DNA from: Agrostemma githago
Taxonomy: Eukaryota > Streptophyta > Magnoliopsida > Caryophyllales > Caryophyllaceae
Assembly: GCA_958450325.1 (NCBI GenBank)
Contig: OY288239.1
Span: 55,633,049-55,697,048, forward strand
DNA length: 64,000 nucleotides
Direction: 5' to 3'
The notes beneath the pieces are model-generated. The model did not search any database and was not told the origin of the DNA. It was given only the letters and a program-made list of their open reading frames with translations. The translations under genes and the position numbers were made by a program. Positions within the stretch are counted from its first letter, which is position 1, and each line of letters opens with the position of its first letter. This document shows positions 33,242 through 44,499 of this stretch, piece by piece.

Positions 33242-33917
33242 TGTTCCGGTTACGGAAACGATTCACCCGGCTCAGAATCCGGATGGTGCAATTGGATTGA
33301 TTACGGATAATTAGCTGCTTGATTCTCTTGATCTCCCTTTCCTCTCACTCCTGGAATCGGACTTCCCCGGCGGAAAGCGGCCTGCTCCCTGCACAGTGAA
33401 CGCACAGGGCCTCGGAGGTTGTCCGAGGAAACCCTCTCCGATGCCTAAGTCAGTCCGTGGAATGCCTTTACGAACCTAGCTCGAGAGGAACTAGGCGGCG
33501 TTTTAAGAGTAAGAGTCTAGAGAGAGAAAATCCAACCCCTCTCATGTGGGAAATGGGGAGGTATTTATACCTTCCCACAAGAGAGAGGAGAAAGAGGAAT
33601 GGGTGGATGGGAGAGTGACAAGTGGCGGCTTCTCATCCATCCATTCCCAATTACCTTAGGCAAAATGACAGGAGGGCCCCTGGGGTTCATGGCCCCGTCG
33701 GCCAGGGATTTCCCCAGGGCAGACAGTCTCCAAGTGGGGGGCTGCCAAGCCTTGGCAGGCTGCATTGGCTGGCGCTCTTGGCGGCTGACGGCCAACTTAA
33801 CGTTTTCACGCTTTGTTCTCGGTTCTTGCCGGGGGCTGGTCTTTCCACTCTCCGACAGGAATTGCCCCGGAGCCTGCGTAGCAGGCGGTTGATTGTCAGG
33901 CGGCCCACCCCCAATCA
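33242..33917 (-). repeat. Element A 5' LTR
   Basis: 676 bp promoter LTR upstream of gag-pol. On the minus strand it begins TGATTGGGGGTGGGCC and ends CCGGAACA, followed by ATT and the primer site. U3 differs strongly from that of element B although the coding regions remain close, so A and B are distinct subfamilies. Confidence 0.9.
33562..33569 (-). promoter_or_regulatory. TATA box of element A 5' LTR
   Basis: The minus strand reads GGTATAAATACC, matched in sequence and position by the element B LTR at 37339-37346. This conservation across otherwise divergent LTRs supports it as the genomic-RNA promoter. Confidence 0.7.
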
Positions 33918-35169
33918 ATAACTTTTGAAAACACCCTAATTAGTAATATTAGAATGTTTAAGACATTTTTAATCATTTTATGACGCTTATACGATATTTT
34001 AATAATTTCCTAAAATCAAATGTTCTTACTTTAATAATTAATATCGTTAAGGCCGAAAGTATTAGTTTTATAAATCTATATCGTTTACTAAAATTTGGTA
34101 TTAATATGAACTAATATTTTCACTATTTTGATATAATGCTATTTTTAGTAAAGTTTTTAAAAATAGAAGTTTCCTAAAATAGAAAGTTTCCTCTTTTAGA
34201 ATATAAATGTTTACTTTTTTTTATCCTCTTATTATTTATAATGATTATATCTTTTATATATCGATAATGGTTTGTTTTGGAGTTATGGAATAAGGAAAAG
34301 TGTGGGTTTAGAGTAATATAGTCTGGGATGTACGTTTTGCCATCAACTATAAAGCTGGTGTGTCTATGTTGAGACACATTGGTCGTTGAACTGAGCATGG
34401 TTTGTGTTCAGGAGTGTGTATATTTTGACCTTAAACTTAGATATCGCATCGTGTAAGTCGCCGTCGGGTTGAACTGGATTACGGTTGGTGTCCAGGAGGG
34501 GTGTACATTACTTAAGCCAGGACCTCGCTGCACGCAGTCCTGTTATAGTTGAGTTGCCTAGTTAGAGACCGAAGTCTGATTTGTTTTGACTAAGTTCTCG
34601 AAGCTAGTTTAGTATTGTCCTAGTGAAAGTCTAGATTCTACAATAATCCTATCCATAACGCCATTTTGATTATTTTATTTATTATCGATATAAATTGGTT
34701 TGCAGGTTGGCAAATATTTTTATGTTTCTTCGGGAACCCTTTTGATTAATTTGTTTTACGCTAAAGCTTATTTTAATATGTTGTTTTACTGTTTTCCATT
34801 TTTACTATTTTTCCTATATTAGTAATTACTTTTTTAAAATCCTGTTATACGGCTGGGAGAACGTTGACGTTGCTCCCCACTTATTGTGGCTGTTATGTTT
34901 TTAACATGGCAGGTATATGTGTTTTCCTTCGGGTGGGCTAGCGAGCAGTTATGGATCCTACTTGTTTTAATCAAATCACTGTATTATGGATTGTTAAAAC
35001 CCTATTTATGGATTTCATTTTATTCTTATTTTGTAGCCATTTTTATTTTATGGCTTATTTATTGACTTACCATTTTTATTTAATTAAGACATAGCTACAG
35101 TGTGTTATAATCCCACTTCTACAGTGTTTCTGCCACTGTATTGCGTTAGAATTTCTAGGGGATTACAGT

Positions 35170-35181
35170 TGGTATCAGAGC
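35170..35181 (+). promoter_or_regulatory. LARD primer-binding site for initiator tRNA-Met
   Basis: TGGTATCAGAGC lies two bases after the 5' LTR and is the standard plant sequence complementary to the 3' end of initiator tRNA-Met. It primes minus-strand cDNA synthesis and shows that replication competence in cis was retained. Confidence 0.9.
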
Positions 35182-36990
35182 ATCACTGCTCCCAACGCTT
35201 ACACCTGAAAATAGGGAAAATACCAGTAAATTATTTAAACAGTAAATAAAAATATTATTAGAGATGGGTAGAAACAAGGACTTATGTGATTAGCCTTCGT
35301 GTTCCTGAAACTCAATGATTAGCATTGAATATTTGTTTTATATGTCAAAGAAGATGATGGGTGGACAAGATGTTGACATAATGCTGCTCCAAATTGGGAC
35401 GGGACCTACATAGCACTCTCAACGCCTTCTGACTCAAGTGGACAACTTGGTGCTCCAAGAAAGATGCCGATGGTGACTTTTCAGCTCCGGTTTAGTTTGC
35501 CCAAGCTACAGGTTAGATGATTAAGAGTAGATCCATGTTCCGTGACGTTGCAGTAGTAGATCCAGATGAAGCGACCCAAGACTTGTGTGCTCGTTCCTCT
35601 ACAAGAAGATGAAGTAATCCTTTTTGTTCTCTCTTGAACTCTGGAGGATTGAAGATTCTCCTCTGGTTCAAGAACTTAGTTATATTGGATCATCGATTCT
35701 TTTCTTCCTTCCTCTATTTCTTCCAATTTTTCTCTTATATATTCTCATCTTCATTCTCTTGGTGAATCCTTGTTCTATTCTTCTATTCTACCATCTTTCT
35801 CTTGAGATTCTTTGGTTAGACCGGATTTTCTCTTAGTAAACCCGTGTTATAGAGGTTTGAGGTTTAGTAAACCCTTGTTACCTGGTTTGAGGATTTTGAG
35901 TCTGCCCTACTTTCTAAGCAAGTAAGAAATCCTTGAGGATTAATTTGAATAGCAAAATGTTGCTTGATGGAATTAGGATGCTACTTTAGGCACTGCACTT
36001 TGGGTTATAGGTTACTTGATTATTTGGAGGACTTAGAGTTGAATATATTTTGGGGTAGTAAGAGTATATCGTATTTGATGGATACCTAGAACCGAACCAA
36101 GTGTAGCTAATAATAGAATTTTGAGATTCCTACCTAAATGTTATTTGATGGATGCATCGGGAATATTTGGGATCATAGAGTACTGTTTAAATTGTTAACC
36201 TGAGTATTGTGGTACCATAGAAGGTTTTCATTAATACCGTTAGAAATTTTGGTTAACATAGATTACCCGTGTTTCTTAAGAATTAGATCGTTAATCGTTG
36301 GTTAAAGTTGTAACCTATGAACTTTGGAGTTGAATGATCTAAATTGAATAAATTGTTGTTAACCTTGAAAAGGAGAAACATATTGCCATTAGAGGTTGGA
36401 TTTATCGCGTTGTTTTGAGGAACATTTTGATGTTAATCATCTTAATGGATTTATAGTTCAGAACCTTAGACCAACGAGATTGTGGCTTCGTTGAGTTATT
36501 AAATATTTTGTGGTTGCACCATTACGATTAGAAATTTGATGGACTTCTTAGAAACATTAATCGAATGATGTGTTTGAAGATGTGAGTGTTTGCGCCATTA
36601 CCTATAGGTCTGAGCGTGTTTGAGGATTTATTGTACTTCCCCAACTCCTGCACTTGTGGTATTATAAATATGTCGGTGATCATCTTTGAGGATTTCGTGT
36701 CCGAACTTTGTTAATTGGTGAGTTTTATTTAGTCTTTCTTACTCGAGAAATTTGAAGCATACCTCGAGTTCAGACCTTATGAGCTTTAAATTTATAAACC
36801 TTAGTGATTACGAGTTAGGGTATGTTTTGATAACCGTTTTGGAATCTTAATTAAAGGATTAGTCTAAATCATTTGTGGATTCTTACTATGCTAATTAAAA
36901 GATTGTGTAAGTATGTAAGACTTAATTTTGGAGGTTGTAGATTGAGTAGAACCACCCTGTACTGATATTGAACTTAGCGTTATTTGATGG
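35182..36990 (+). other. LARD internal region, left part, non-coding
   Basis: About 1.8 kb with only short frames, the longest a hydrophobic 70-codon frame at 35624-35836. I see no Gag zinc knuckle, protease, RT or integrase motif. It ends with the GATGG duplication (36986-36990) where element B inserted. Confidence 0.6.
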
Positions 36991-37669
36991 TGATTGGGGT
37001 CGGCCGCCTGTCAAGTAACCGCCTGCTGGGCAGGCCCTGGGATGATTCCTATCAAAGCTCAAAGGACCAGTCTCTGGCAAGAAATTGAAACAGAAGCATC
37101 AAACGCTAAGGATGGCCGTCGGCTGCTGGGACCATAAGCCATCCTAGCCTGCTGGAACCTAGCAGCCACTGCCCTAAGTCCGCCTGCCCTGGGGAAGTCC
37201 CTGGTCGACAGGGTCAGAACTCCCAGGGGCCCTCCCGTCATTTCGCCTAAGGTAATTAGGGATGGGTGGATGAGAAGACGCCACTTGTCACTTCTTTATC
37301 CAACCATTCCTCTCCCACTTCTCTCTCTTGTGGGAAGGTATAAATACTTCCCCATTTCCCACATGAAGGGGGTTGGATTTTCTCTCTCTAGAACTCTCAC
37401 TCTAAAAATTGCCGCCTAGTTCCTCACGAACTGGGTTTTCTCAAGGCATTCACGGACTGAATTAGGCATCGGAGAGGGTTCCCTCGGACAACCTCCGAGG
37501 CCCTGTGCGCTCCTTGTGCAGGGAGCAGGCCAACTCCGCCGGGAAGGTCCGATCAAGGGAGTGAGACGAAGGAGAGGTCCTAAGGAAATCAGACGATCGA
37601 TTGTTCACTAGCAATTCAATTACAGAGCCCGGATCCAAGGCCGGGTGAATTGTTTCCGTGACCGGAACA
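36991..37669 (+). repeat. Element B 5' LTR
   Basis: It starts TGATTGGGGTCGGCCGCC and ends CCGTGACCGGAACA. TATAAATA lies at 37339-37346. Confidence 0.9.
37339..37346 (+). promoter_or_regulatory. TATA box of element B 5' LTR
   Basis: GGTATAAATAC, in the same relative place and context as the TATA box of element A. Confidence 0.7.
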
Positions 37670-37672
37670 ATT

Positions 37673-37690
37673 TGGCGCCGTCTGTGGGGA
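37673..37690 (+). promoter_or_regulatory. Element B primer-binding site (tRNA-Asp-like)
   Basis: TGGCGCCGTCTGTGGGGA three bases after the 5' LTR, identical to element A. Confidence 0.75.
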
Positions 37691-37757
37691 TCTTACGGTT
37701 GTGCTCACGAGTTACCCACTAAAATCAACCACTCATAATCACAAAACCAAAACAATC

Positions 37758-39671
37758 ATGCCAGAAATCATTGATGCCAGTGCAGGGACGGGTCCGACGG
37801 TCCCACAGGTGACTCCCCTGTATGGTATGCCGCAGTCGGAGAGGATTCCTCCCGCCACGATACTAGGGGTAGGAGGAACCAGTCTCCTTGGCGGACCAAG
37901 CACTGCTGTGGCACCTGAGTTGGGGGCACACCCAGGGCATGCTCTGAATCTAACCCCAGCTCATATGGCGCAGACGGCCGCCTTCTTCTCTGCAATGCTG
38001 AACCAGGAGTTCACTCCTGAGGACTTGGTAGGCAGGGTCGCATCAGCCCCCAGGCAACCATCCTCAATCAGCAGGGATGGAGCTGGGGGCACGAGGCGGA
38101 CCGCCGCCAGGAATGCTCAGAGGAAAGCAAGAAGGACGGCGCAGGCGTATGCACATGTACAAAGGCGCATTACCACCGGCAACCCAGAGCCACCTGTCCA
38201 GCAGGCGTTCTCCATTCACACAACCGAATCAGCGTCTGGAGAGCAGGGAGGCTTATCTCGAGGGTTACAGGAGCGAATGAGGCCCAGGGAGCCCATGTCA
38301 AAGCGCTTGGGAGAAAAGCCAGGCGGAGTTTTCTCCAGGCTAACACCGTCGGCCAGAGAGCAGTCAGCCCCTGGTTTATCCCAAAGCCTGCAATCAAGGC
38401 TCAACCGGGGGCAACCGCTCGAGTCTAAGTACCACCAGGGTGAGAGCTTCTGTCACTCTCAGACGAAAAGACTCAGGCAAGTCTCCCCAGAGACAGAAGA
38501 TGAAGCAGCAAGCAGGCCGCCTCCAAGGCACCACTCCCCCAGTATGAGGAAACCGGCCCATAAACAATGGGATACTCACGGTAACCAATCTGGGGAAAGC
38601 AGGTCACGATTGGTAGGCAGGCCCACAAAAACCCCACTTCATCCTGAGGTACAAGAATACCCCATTCCAAAAATTAAAATGCCCACCATTAAGTTTGATG
38701 GGACAACAGACCCAGAAGATCACCTGGCGGCATTTGAGAGCCACATGGGCATGTACGACGTAGATGATGCCATCTGGTGCAAAGTTTTCCCAACCACCCT
38801 GGTAGGGCTCGCACAAGGATGGTTCAGAGACCTCCGCCAGGGGTCAATCAAGTTCTTCATAGAGTTGGCCGAGATCTTCCTCGAACAATACGCTGGGAAT
38901 AAAAGAAGACGCCTCACTCGTTTTGATCTCATGACCCTAAAGCAAAAAAAGGGTGAAAGTGTAAGGGAATATCTGAGAAGGTTTGATCTCTCCTACCAGC
39001 AGGTCAGGGAGATCGATGATTCCACCGCTGCCTACGCCCTGACAATCTCCCTGCTTCCAGGGGAAATGAAAAACCAGATGATCAGGGCCCAGCCAGAAAC
39101 CTTGGCCATGGCCAGGAAAAGTGCTGAAGGGTTTATTCTGCAGGAAGAATTCCACGGCCTGACGGATACCCCTGCAGGCCAAACAAGGCCGCAAGGGGGA
39201 CCGAAGGGTGGACGTGCCAGAAATGAGCCAGGCAAGCAGAGAGAAGAGGGAGATACTCCCAAGAAGGAGCGCACTGTCTACCAGCCCAGGTTTGACAGTT
39301 ACACTGCCCTCAACAAATCCAGGGCGGAGATCTTCGAAATGGAAAAAAAAACCGCTAAGTGGAATCGCCCGAACAAACCTCGCAGCCCGAAAGGAGACCC
39401 CAAGAAATTCTGCACTTTCCACGACTGCATAGGCCACACCACTGAGGAATGTCGCCACCTGAAAGACGAAATCGAGAAGTTAATCAGGAACGGATGGTTG
39501 GCCAACTACGCAGCCAAGAATAAGTCTCAGAAGGAAGTATCCGAGAAACCCGAAGGGTCAGTGCAGAACCGCATGGTGATCCACGTAATTTCAGGGGGCA
39601 CTGAGGGCCAGCTCAGTCGAAGAGGCCAAAAAAGACAAATGCGTGAACTAAGGAACCAGATCTTATGCTGA
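37758..39671 (+). CDS. Element B Gag, now ending at a frameshift
   Basis: The start MPEIIDAS at 37758 corresponds to the element A start; an upstream in-frame ATG at 37701 lies in the leader. The frame follows A through the capsid-like region (GLAQGWFRDLRQGS) and the CTFHDCIGHTTEEC knuckle. It closes with QILC and a stop at 39669-39671, where A reads on into protease. A net loss of two bases near 39665 explains the stop. A free Gag of about 637 residues could still be made, which might let it act without Pol; this is inference. Confidence 0.85.
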   Translation: MPEIIDASAGTGPTVPQVTPLYGMPQSERIPPATILGVGGTSLLGGPSTAVAPELGAHPGHALNLTPAHMAQTAAFFSAMLNQEFTPEDLVGRVASAPRQPSSISRDGAGGTRRTAARNAQRKARRTAQAYAHVQRRITTGNPEPPVQQAFSIHTTESASGEQGGLSRGLQERMRPREPMSKRLGEKPGGVFSRLTPSAREQSAPGLSQSLQSRLNRGQPLESKYHQGESFCHSQTKRLRQVSPETEDEAASRPPPRHHSPSMRKPAHKQWDTHGNQSGESRSRLVGRPTKTPLHPEVQEYPIPKIKMPTIKFDGTTDPEDHLAAFESHMGMYDVDDAIWCKVFPTTLVGLAQGWFRDLRQGSIKFFIELAEIFLEQYAGNKRRRLTRFDLMTLKQKKGESVREYLRRFDLSYQQVREIDDSTAAYALTISLLPGEMKNQMIRAQPETLAMARKSAEGFILQEEFHGLTDTPAGQTRPQGGPKGGRARNEPGKQREEGDTPKKERTVYQPRFDSYTALNKSRAEIFEMEKKTAKWNRPNKPRSPKGDPKKFCTFHDCIGHTTEECRHLKDEIEKLIRNGWLANYAAKNKSQKEVSEKPEGSVQNRMVIHVISGGTEGQLSRRGQKRQMRELRNQILC

Positions 39672-42600
39672 GAAAGCAGAAAGTCCAAGAGGAGTGACAT
39701 TAAGCATCACCCCTGAAGATGCAGGGCGCGTAGTATATCCGCACAGTGATCCTTTGGTGCTGTCCCTGGAGATCAGCAACCACATTGTACGGAGGTGCAT
39801 GGTAGACACTGGCGCACACACAAATCTGCTGTACAAGGACGCCTTCGAGAAAATGGGCCTGGAAAAAAGGCACCTTCGACCTGCCCCCGGATCGTTGTAC
39901 GGGTTCAGTGGAGCAGGTGTGCTGCCCATGGGAGTCATAGACCTACCCGTGACCTTTGGGGAAGGCGCTACTGCCAAAAACGTCAGGGCAACCTTTGTTG
40001 TTGTGGATGCAAGATCCACCTACAACGCCCTAATTGGCAGAGCCACCCTGGACGAAATCGAGGCGGCTATCTCCATCAGGGCCCTCACCATAGCATATGT
40101 CACCGATTTCGGACTAGAAGGAAAAGTGCGCGGGGACCAAGAGTCAGCCAGACAATGCTACTCCGTGGCCCTGCAAGCACACGAAAAAGAAAGAAAAGGA
40201 AAAAGAAAGGCTGACGGTTCCCCCAGCAGGGAAGGCGAGATCCCAGCCGAGCATCAGACATCCGACCACCTGGAGCCAGGGGGCGAAAGCATGCTGGTAG
40301 ACTTAGAGCCAGGGAGGCAAGTCCTAATAGGAGCTGACCTGGAGGAGTCCTACCAGGCTGAACTGATCAAACTGCTGAAAGAAAATAAAGACGTATTCGC
40401 CTACTCGGCAGATGAGATGCCCGGCGTTGATCCATCGTGCATCGTTCACAAGCTGAACGTAAGCATGGACGCTCGCCCTGTAAAACAGAAAAAGCGAAAC
40501 ATGTCCGCAGAAAAAGACGCGGCAATCAAGGAGGAAATTGACAAGCTCTTGAAAGCAGATTTTGTTGAGGTCTGTGACTACCCAGAATGGCTGGCGAATG
40601 TAGTCATGGTCAAAAAATCGTCAGGCGCATGGAGAATGTGCGTGGACTTTACAAACCTCAACAAGGCCTGCCCGAAAGACTGTTATCCGCTCCCCAGAAT
40701 CGACCAACTGGTAGACGCCACCAGTGGTTATACCATGCGCTCCCTGCGCGCCTACAAAATGAAACTCAATCCAAAAAAGTGTACGTTTGGAGTCCGCTCC
40801 GGTAAATTCTTGGGGTTCTTGGTCAGCTCTCGGGGAATAGATGCCAACCCGGAGAAAATTCAGGCAGTCCTAGACCTTCCTGAGCCCAGAACCATTAGAG
40901 ACATCCAGCGCCTGACGGGCCGCATGGCCGCCTTGGCGCGGTTCGTCGCCCGATCAGCAGACAAGTCTACTCCTTTCTTCAAGATACTGAAAGGAAACAA
41001 ACAGTTCAAGTGGGAAGACGAGCAGAAAGAGGCCTTCAAGCAATTGAAGGACCATCTTAAGAAGCTCCCCACCCTGGCAAGACCAGTAGCAGGGGAAAAG
41101 CTTTTCCTCTACATTGCAGTGACCAATATAACTGTCAGCGCGGTCATCTTACGGGAAGAGGCGGGCACCCAGCAACCTATATACTTCGTAAGTCATGCGC
41201 TGGGGGCAGCCGAGAAAAACTACCCGATGGTTGAAAAAGCCGCCTACGCAGTCATAATTGCTGCCAGAAAACTCAGACCTTACTTTGACGCGCATCCGGT
41301 CGTGGTCCTCACCGATCAACCGCTGGAGAAAGTGTTGGAAAAATTTGAAAAATCAGGGAGTCTACTGAAATGGGCGATCGAGCTGAGTGGGCTAGGGATA
41401 TCTTACCAGCCAAGAACAGCCATCAAAGCCCAAGCCTTAGCAGATTTTCTGGCTGAGTGCTCCCATTCAGGGGAAGAAGAGACCCCTGCCGAGGAGTGGG
41501 TCGTGCATACTGATGGATCCTCGACAGCCAATGGCGCAGGCGCAGGCATCATACTGACCAGTCCAGGGGGGCTGACTTTGAGCATGCGCTCAGGTTTGTC
41601 TTCCCAGCATCTAATAACGAAGCAGAGTACGAAGCAGTACTCGCAGGCGTCAGACTAGCCAAAGCCGCAAGGGCGGAACGGATTGTCCTGGCGACAGACT
41701 CCCAGCTCATCGCCAACCAAATCAATGGTGAATACGAAGCAAGGGACCAAGCGATGGCCTCATACCCGGAGATGGTAAAAGGAGAGTTGTCAGGACTGAA
41801 ATCATATGAAATCAAACAGATCCCCCGCTCTCAGAACAATCGAGCAGATGCCTTGTCGAAACTGGCAAGTTCCAGCCTGCAGGACATACGGAGGTCAGTG
41901 TGGGTTGACGTCTTGCATGAGAAATCTACCGACGTCCGTCAAGCAATTAGCACCGTTGAAGAAGGGCCAGAAAGTTGGATGACCCCCTTCATCCAGTTCA
42001 AAAAACATGGTATCCGGCCATCAGACACAATACAAAAGAGAAAGGTACAGGCTAAGGCAGCCTGGTTCATAATCATTGGTGAAGAACTCTATAAGAAGTC
42101 TTTCACTTACCCTCTGCTCAAATGCCTGCGGGCAGACCAGGCTGCTGAAGTATTGGACGATATCCACTCAGGCATTTGTGGACATCACATCGGCGGGAGA
42201 TCGCTGGCCCACAAAGCTCTAAGGACAGGCTACTACTGGCCCACTATGCTGGCGGATGCCAGGAGTCTGACCCAGAAATGAAGAAAGTGCCAACTCTTTG
42301 CTCCGTCGATCCATGCCCCGGCCCAGGAGCTCAGGCCAATCCTATCCCCCATCCCCTTCGCTCAATGAGGGATGGACATACTAGGACCCTTCGCGGTGGC
42401 CACAGGGGGCAGGAAATTCTTGATCGTCGCCATAGACTACTTCACCAAATGGGTGGAAGCCGAGGCAGTACCCAACATTACTGAGCCGACGGTCAGGAAA
42501 GTAGTCTGGCGCAACATTATCACCAGGTTCGGCCTGCCAAAAATGTTGGTGTTCGACCATGGCAGACAGTTTGATAATGACCCTCTAAGAGTCTGGCTAG

Positions 42601-43211
42601 AAAGCCACAACATCACAGTAGCTTATTCAGCTGTCTGTCACCCTCAAACCAACGGACAGGCAGAAGCAGCCAACAAACAAATCTTAAATGGCCTGAAGAA
42701 AATGGTGGATGACTGCAAGGGTAGGTGGGCTGACGAGCTTCCCAGTATACTCTGGTCAATCCGGACTACCAGAAAAGAATCCACAGGCCAGACCCCGTTT
42801 GGTCTATTGTATGGAGCAGAAGCATTATTACCAATTGAGGCAAGGATCCCTTCTCTGCGCTCCCTGCAGTATGACCGGGCTGAAAACGAAGCTGCAATGG
42901 TCGAAGCCTTGGACCTAGTAAATGAGTTAAGGGAAGAAGCCAATGCCAACATCGTTGCCTACCAGCAACGAATGAGGAAAACCTTCAACACCAAAGACCG
43001 TCAAAGGAACTTCCAAATGGGTGAGCTGGTTCTGAGAAAAACACAGGCGGTTGGAAAATCAAGAGAACATGGAAAGTTAAGTGCCAACTGGGAGGGTCCA
43101 TACCAAGTGACTCAAGTCCTGGGACCAGTCACATACAAAATCGCCAACCTTGAAGGGCAAGAGCTGCATGCCCACTGGAATGCGGACACCTTGAAGAAGT
43201 ATTACGTCTGA
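39665..43211 (+). pseudogene. Element B Pol, multiply disrupted
   Basis: Protease (MVDTGAHTNLLY), RT, RNase H and integrase are recognisable in order. Lesions relative to element A are a frameshift at the Gag boundary; an in-frame deletion of about 89 codons near 40734 that joins TSGYTM to RSLRAYK and removes YVDD; a frameshift near 41570 in the second RNase H (after GAGIILTSPG); TGA in place of a zinc-finger Cys at 42279; and TGA in place of Trp just before the first integrase Asp at 42366. From 42372 the integrase core and C-terminus are open to 43211. It cannot encode a working polymerase. Confidence 0.92.
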
Positions 43212-43439
43212 ACAAAATTCGAAGATAGTTTTTTATTTTTGCTAAAACCAAAAGGCGGAGGACGGTCAAAGAATGTCGACGGCTCCGACCACCAAAAATG
43301 TCGCAAAATTTATAAAGAAATGAGAAAGATCCAGATTTATACTCGTTGCCTGTTCAAACTTGCGCATTCACACACAAACGAGCAGGGGGCAATAGGGGGA
43401 GGCCCCCCTGTTGCCAAAATCAGGAAAAATGAGCCCCCC

Positions 43440-44285
43440 AACAAAAATCCAAGTCTCCCTGCTTACCTCTGGGCAGGCAGGGGGGAGGCCCCCTGGACTT
43501 TGAACAAAAGCCAGGGACTGGCCAGATCGGCAAGGACTGGGGGCAGGCCCCCCAACCTTGTATAAAAAACGCAAAAAGCCTCTCTGCTTACCTCTAGGCA
43601 GGCAGGGGGCAGGCCCCCTGGACTTTGAACAAAAGCCAGGGACAGGCCAGACTGACAAGGACTGGGGGCAGGGCCCCCAACCTTGTATAAAAAAAAATGC
43701 AAAAAGCCTCCCTGCTTACCTCTGGGCAGGCAGGGGGCAGGCCCCCTGGACTTTGAACAAAAGTCAGGGACAGGCCAGATTGACAAGGACTGGGGGCAGG
43801 CCCCCCAACCTTGTATAAAAAATGCAAAAAGCCTCCCTGCTTACCTCTGGGCAGGCAGGGGGCAGGCCCCCTGGACTTTGAACAAAAGCCAGGGACAGGC
43901 CAGACTGACAAGGACTGGGGGCAAGCCCCCCAACCTTGTATAAAAAATGCAAAAAGCCTCCCTGCTTACCGCTGGGGAGGCAGGGGGCAGGCCCCCTGGA
44001 CTTTGAACGAAAGCCAGGGACAGGCCAGACTGACAAGGACTGGGGGCAAGCCCCCCAACCTTGTATAAAAAAAATGCAAAAAGCCTCCCTGCTTACCGCT
44101 GGGGAGGCAGGGGGCAGGCCCCCTGGACTTTGAACGAAAGCCAGGGACAGGCCAGATTGACAAGGACTGGGGCCAGGCCCCCCAACCTTGTATAAAAAAC
44201 ACGAAAGCATCCCTGCTTACCTCTGGGCAGGCAGGGGGCAGACTCCCTGGATTTTGAACAAAAGCCAAGGACAAACTGTGCCAGG
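43440..44285. repeat. Element B tandem array, 124-128 bp units, about 7 copies
   Basis: The phrase ggactttgaacaaaagccag recurs at 43495, 43620, 43748, 43873, 43998, 44125 and (variant) 44249. It is the reverse complement of the element A unit and occupies the same place between convergent genes. Copy number differs from A (about 7 against 4.3). Long overlapping frames on both strands are repeat artefacts. Confidence 0.9.
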
Positions 44286-44499
44286 CGCGATTAACAACAA
44301 GGGGAGACTCCCTGAATTTTTAACCAACTTGCCATAAAAAAGCAAAGAGAAATATTCCACAAACAGAACCCATGAAGGGTAGAAGGTCTTTACAAATTTA
44401 AAAAAAAGAAGGAAGCAAAGTAGCAAGTATTACAAACAAACCGGCCATAGCACTAGCTCAGCACGGGAAGATAAAAGCTTTTATAAGAAAAAAGGGGCG

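Larger units (their letters stand above)
21950..33917 (-). mobile_element. Element A: Tat-lineage Ty3/gypsy retrotransposon, young, reversed
   Basis: 11,968 bp flanked by ATAAC duplications (21945-21949 and 33918-33922). The two 676-bp LTRs show no difference on visual comparison, which indicates very recent insertion. In its own orientation the order is 5' LTR (33242-33917), TGGCGCCG primer site, a single gag-pol frame, 125-bp tandem repeats, then two genes on the opposite strand, then the 3' LTR. A dual RNase H design, tRNA-Asp-like primer site and antisense extra genes fit the Tat/Retand/Grande group. Confidence 0.92.
19705..35167 (+). repeat. LARD 5' LTR, interrupted by element A
   Basis: Two pieces, 19705-21949 and 33923-35167, together about 3.49 kb, match the 3' LTR colinearly. 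The frames at 20161-20397 and 34174-34398 recur in the other LTR only because the LTR is duplicated; I do not call them genes. Confidence 0.85.

Noticed and set aside
43239..44274. Series of long frames on both strands with repeated LPLGRQGAGPLDFEQKPG-like peptides
   Set aside because: They are products of a 125-bp tandem repeat, with frames open on both strands and periodicity at the DNA level.
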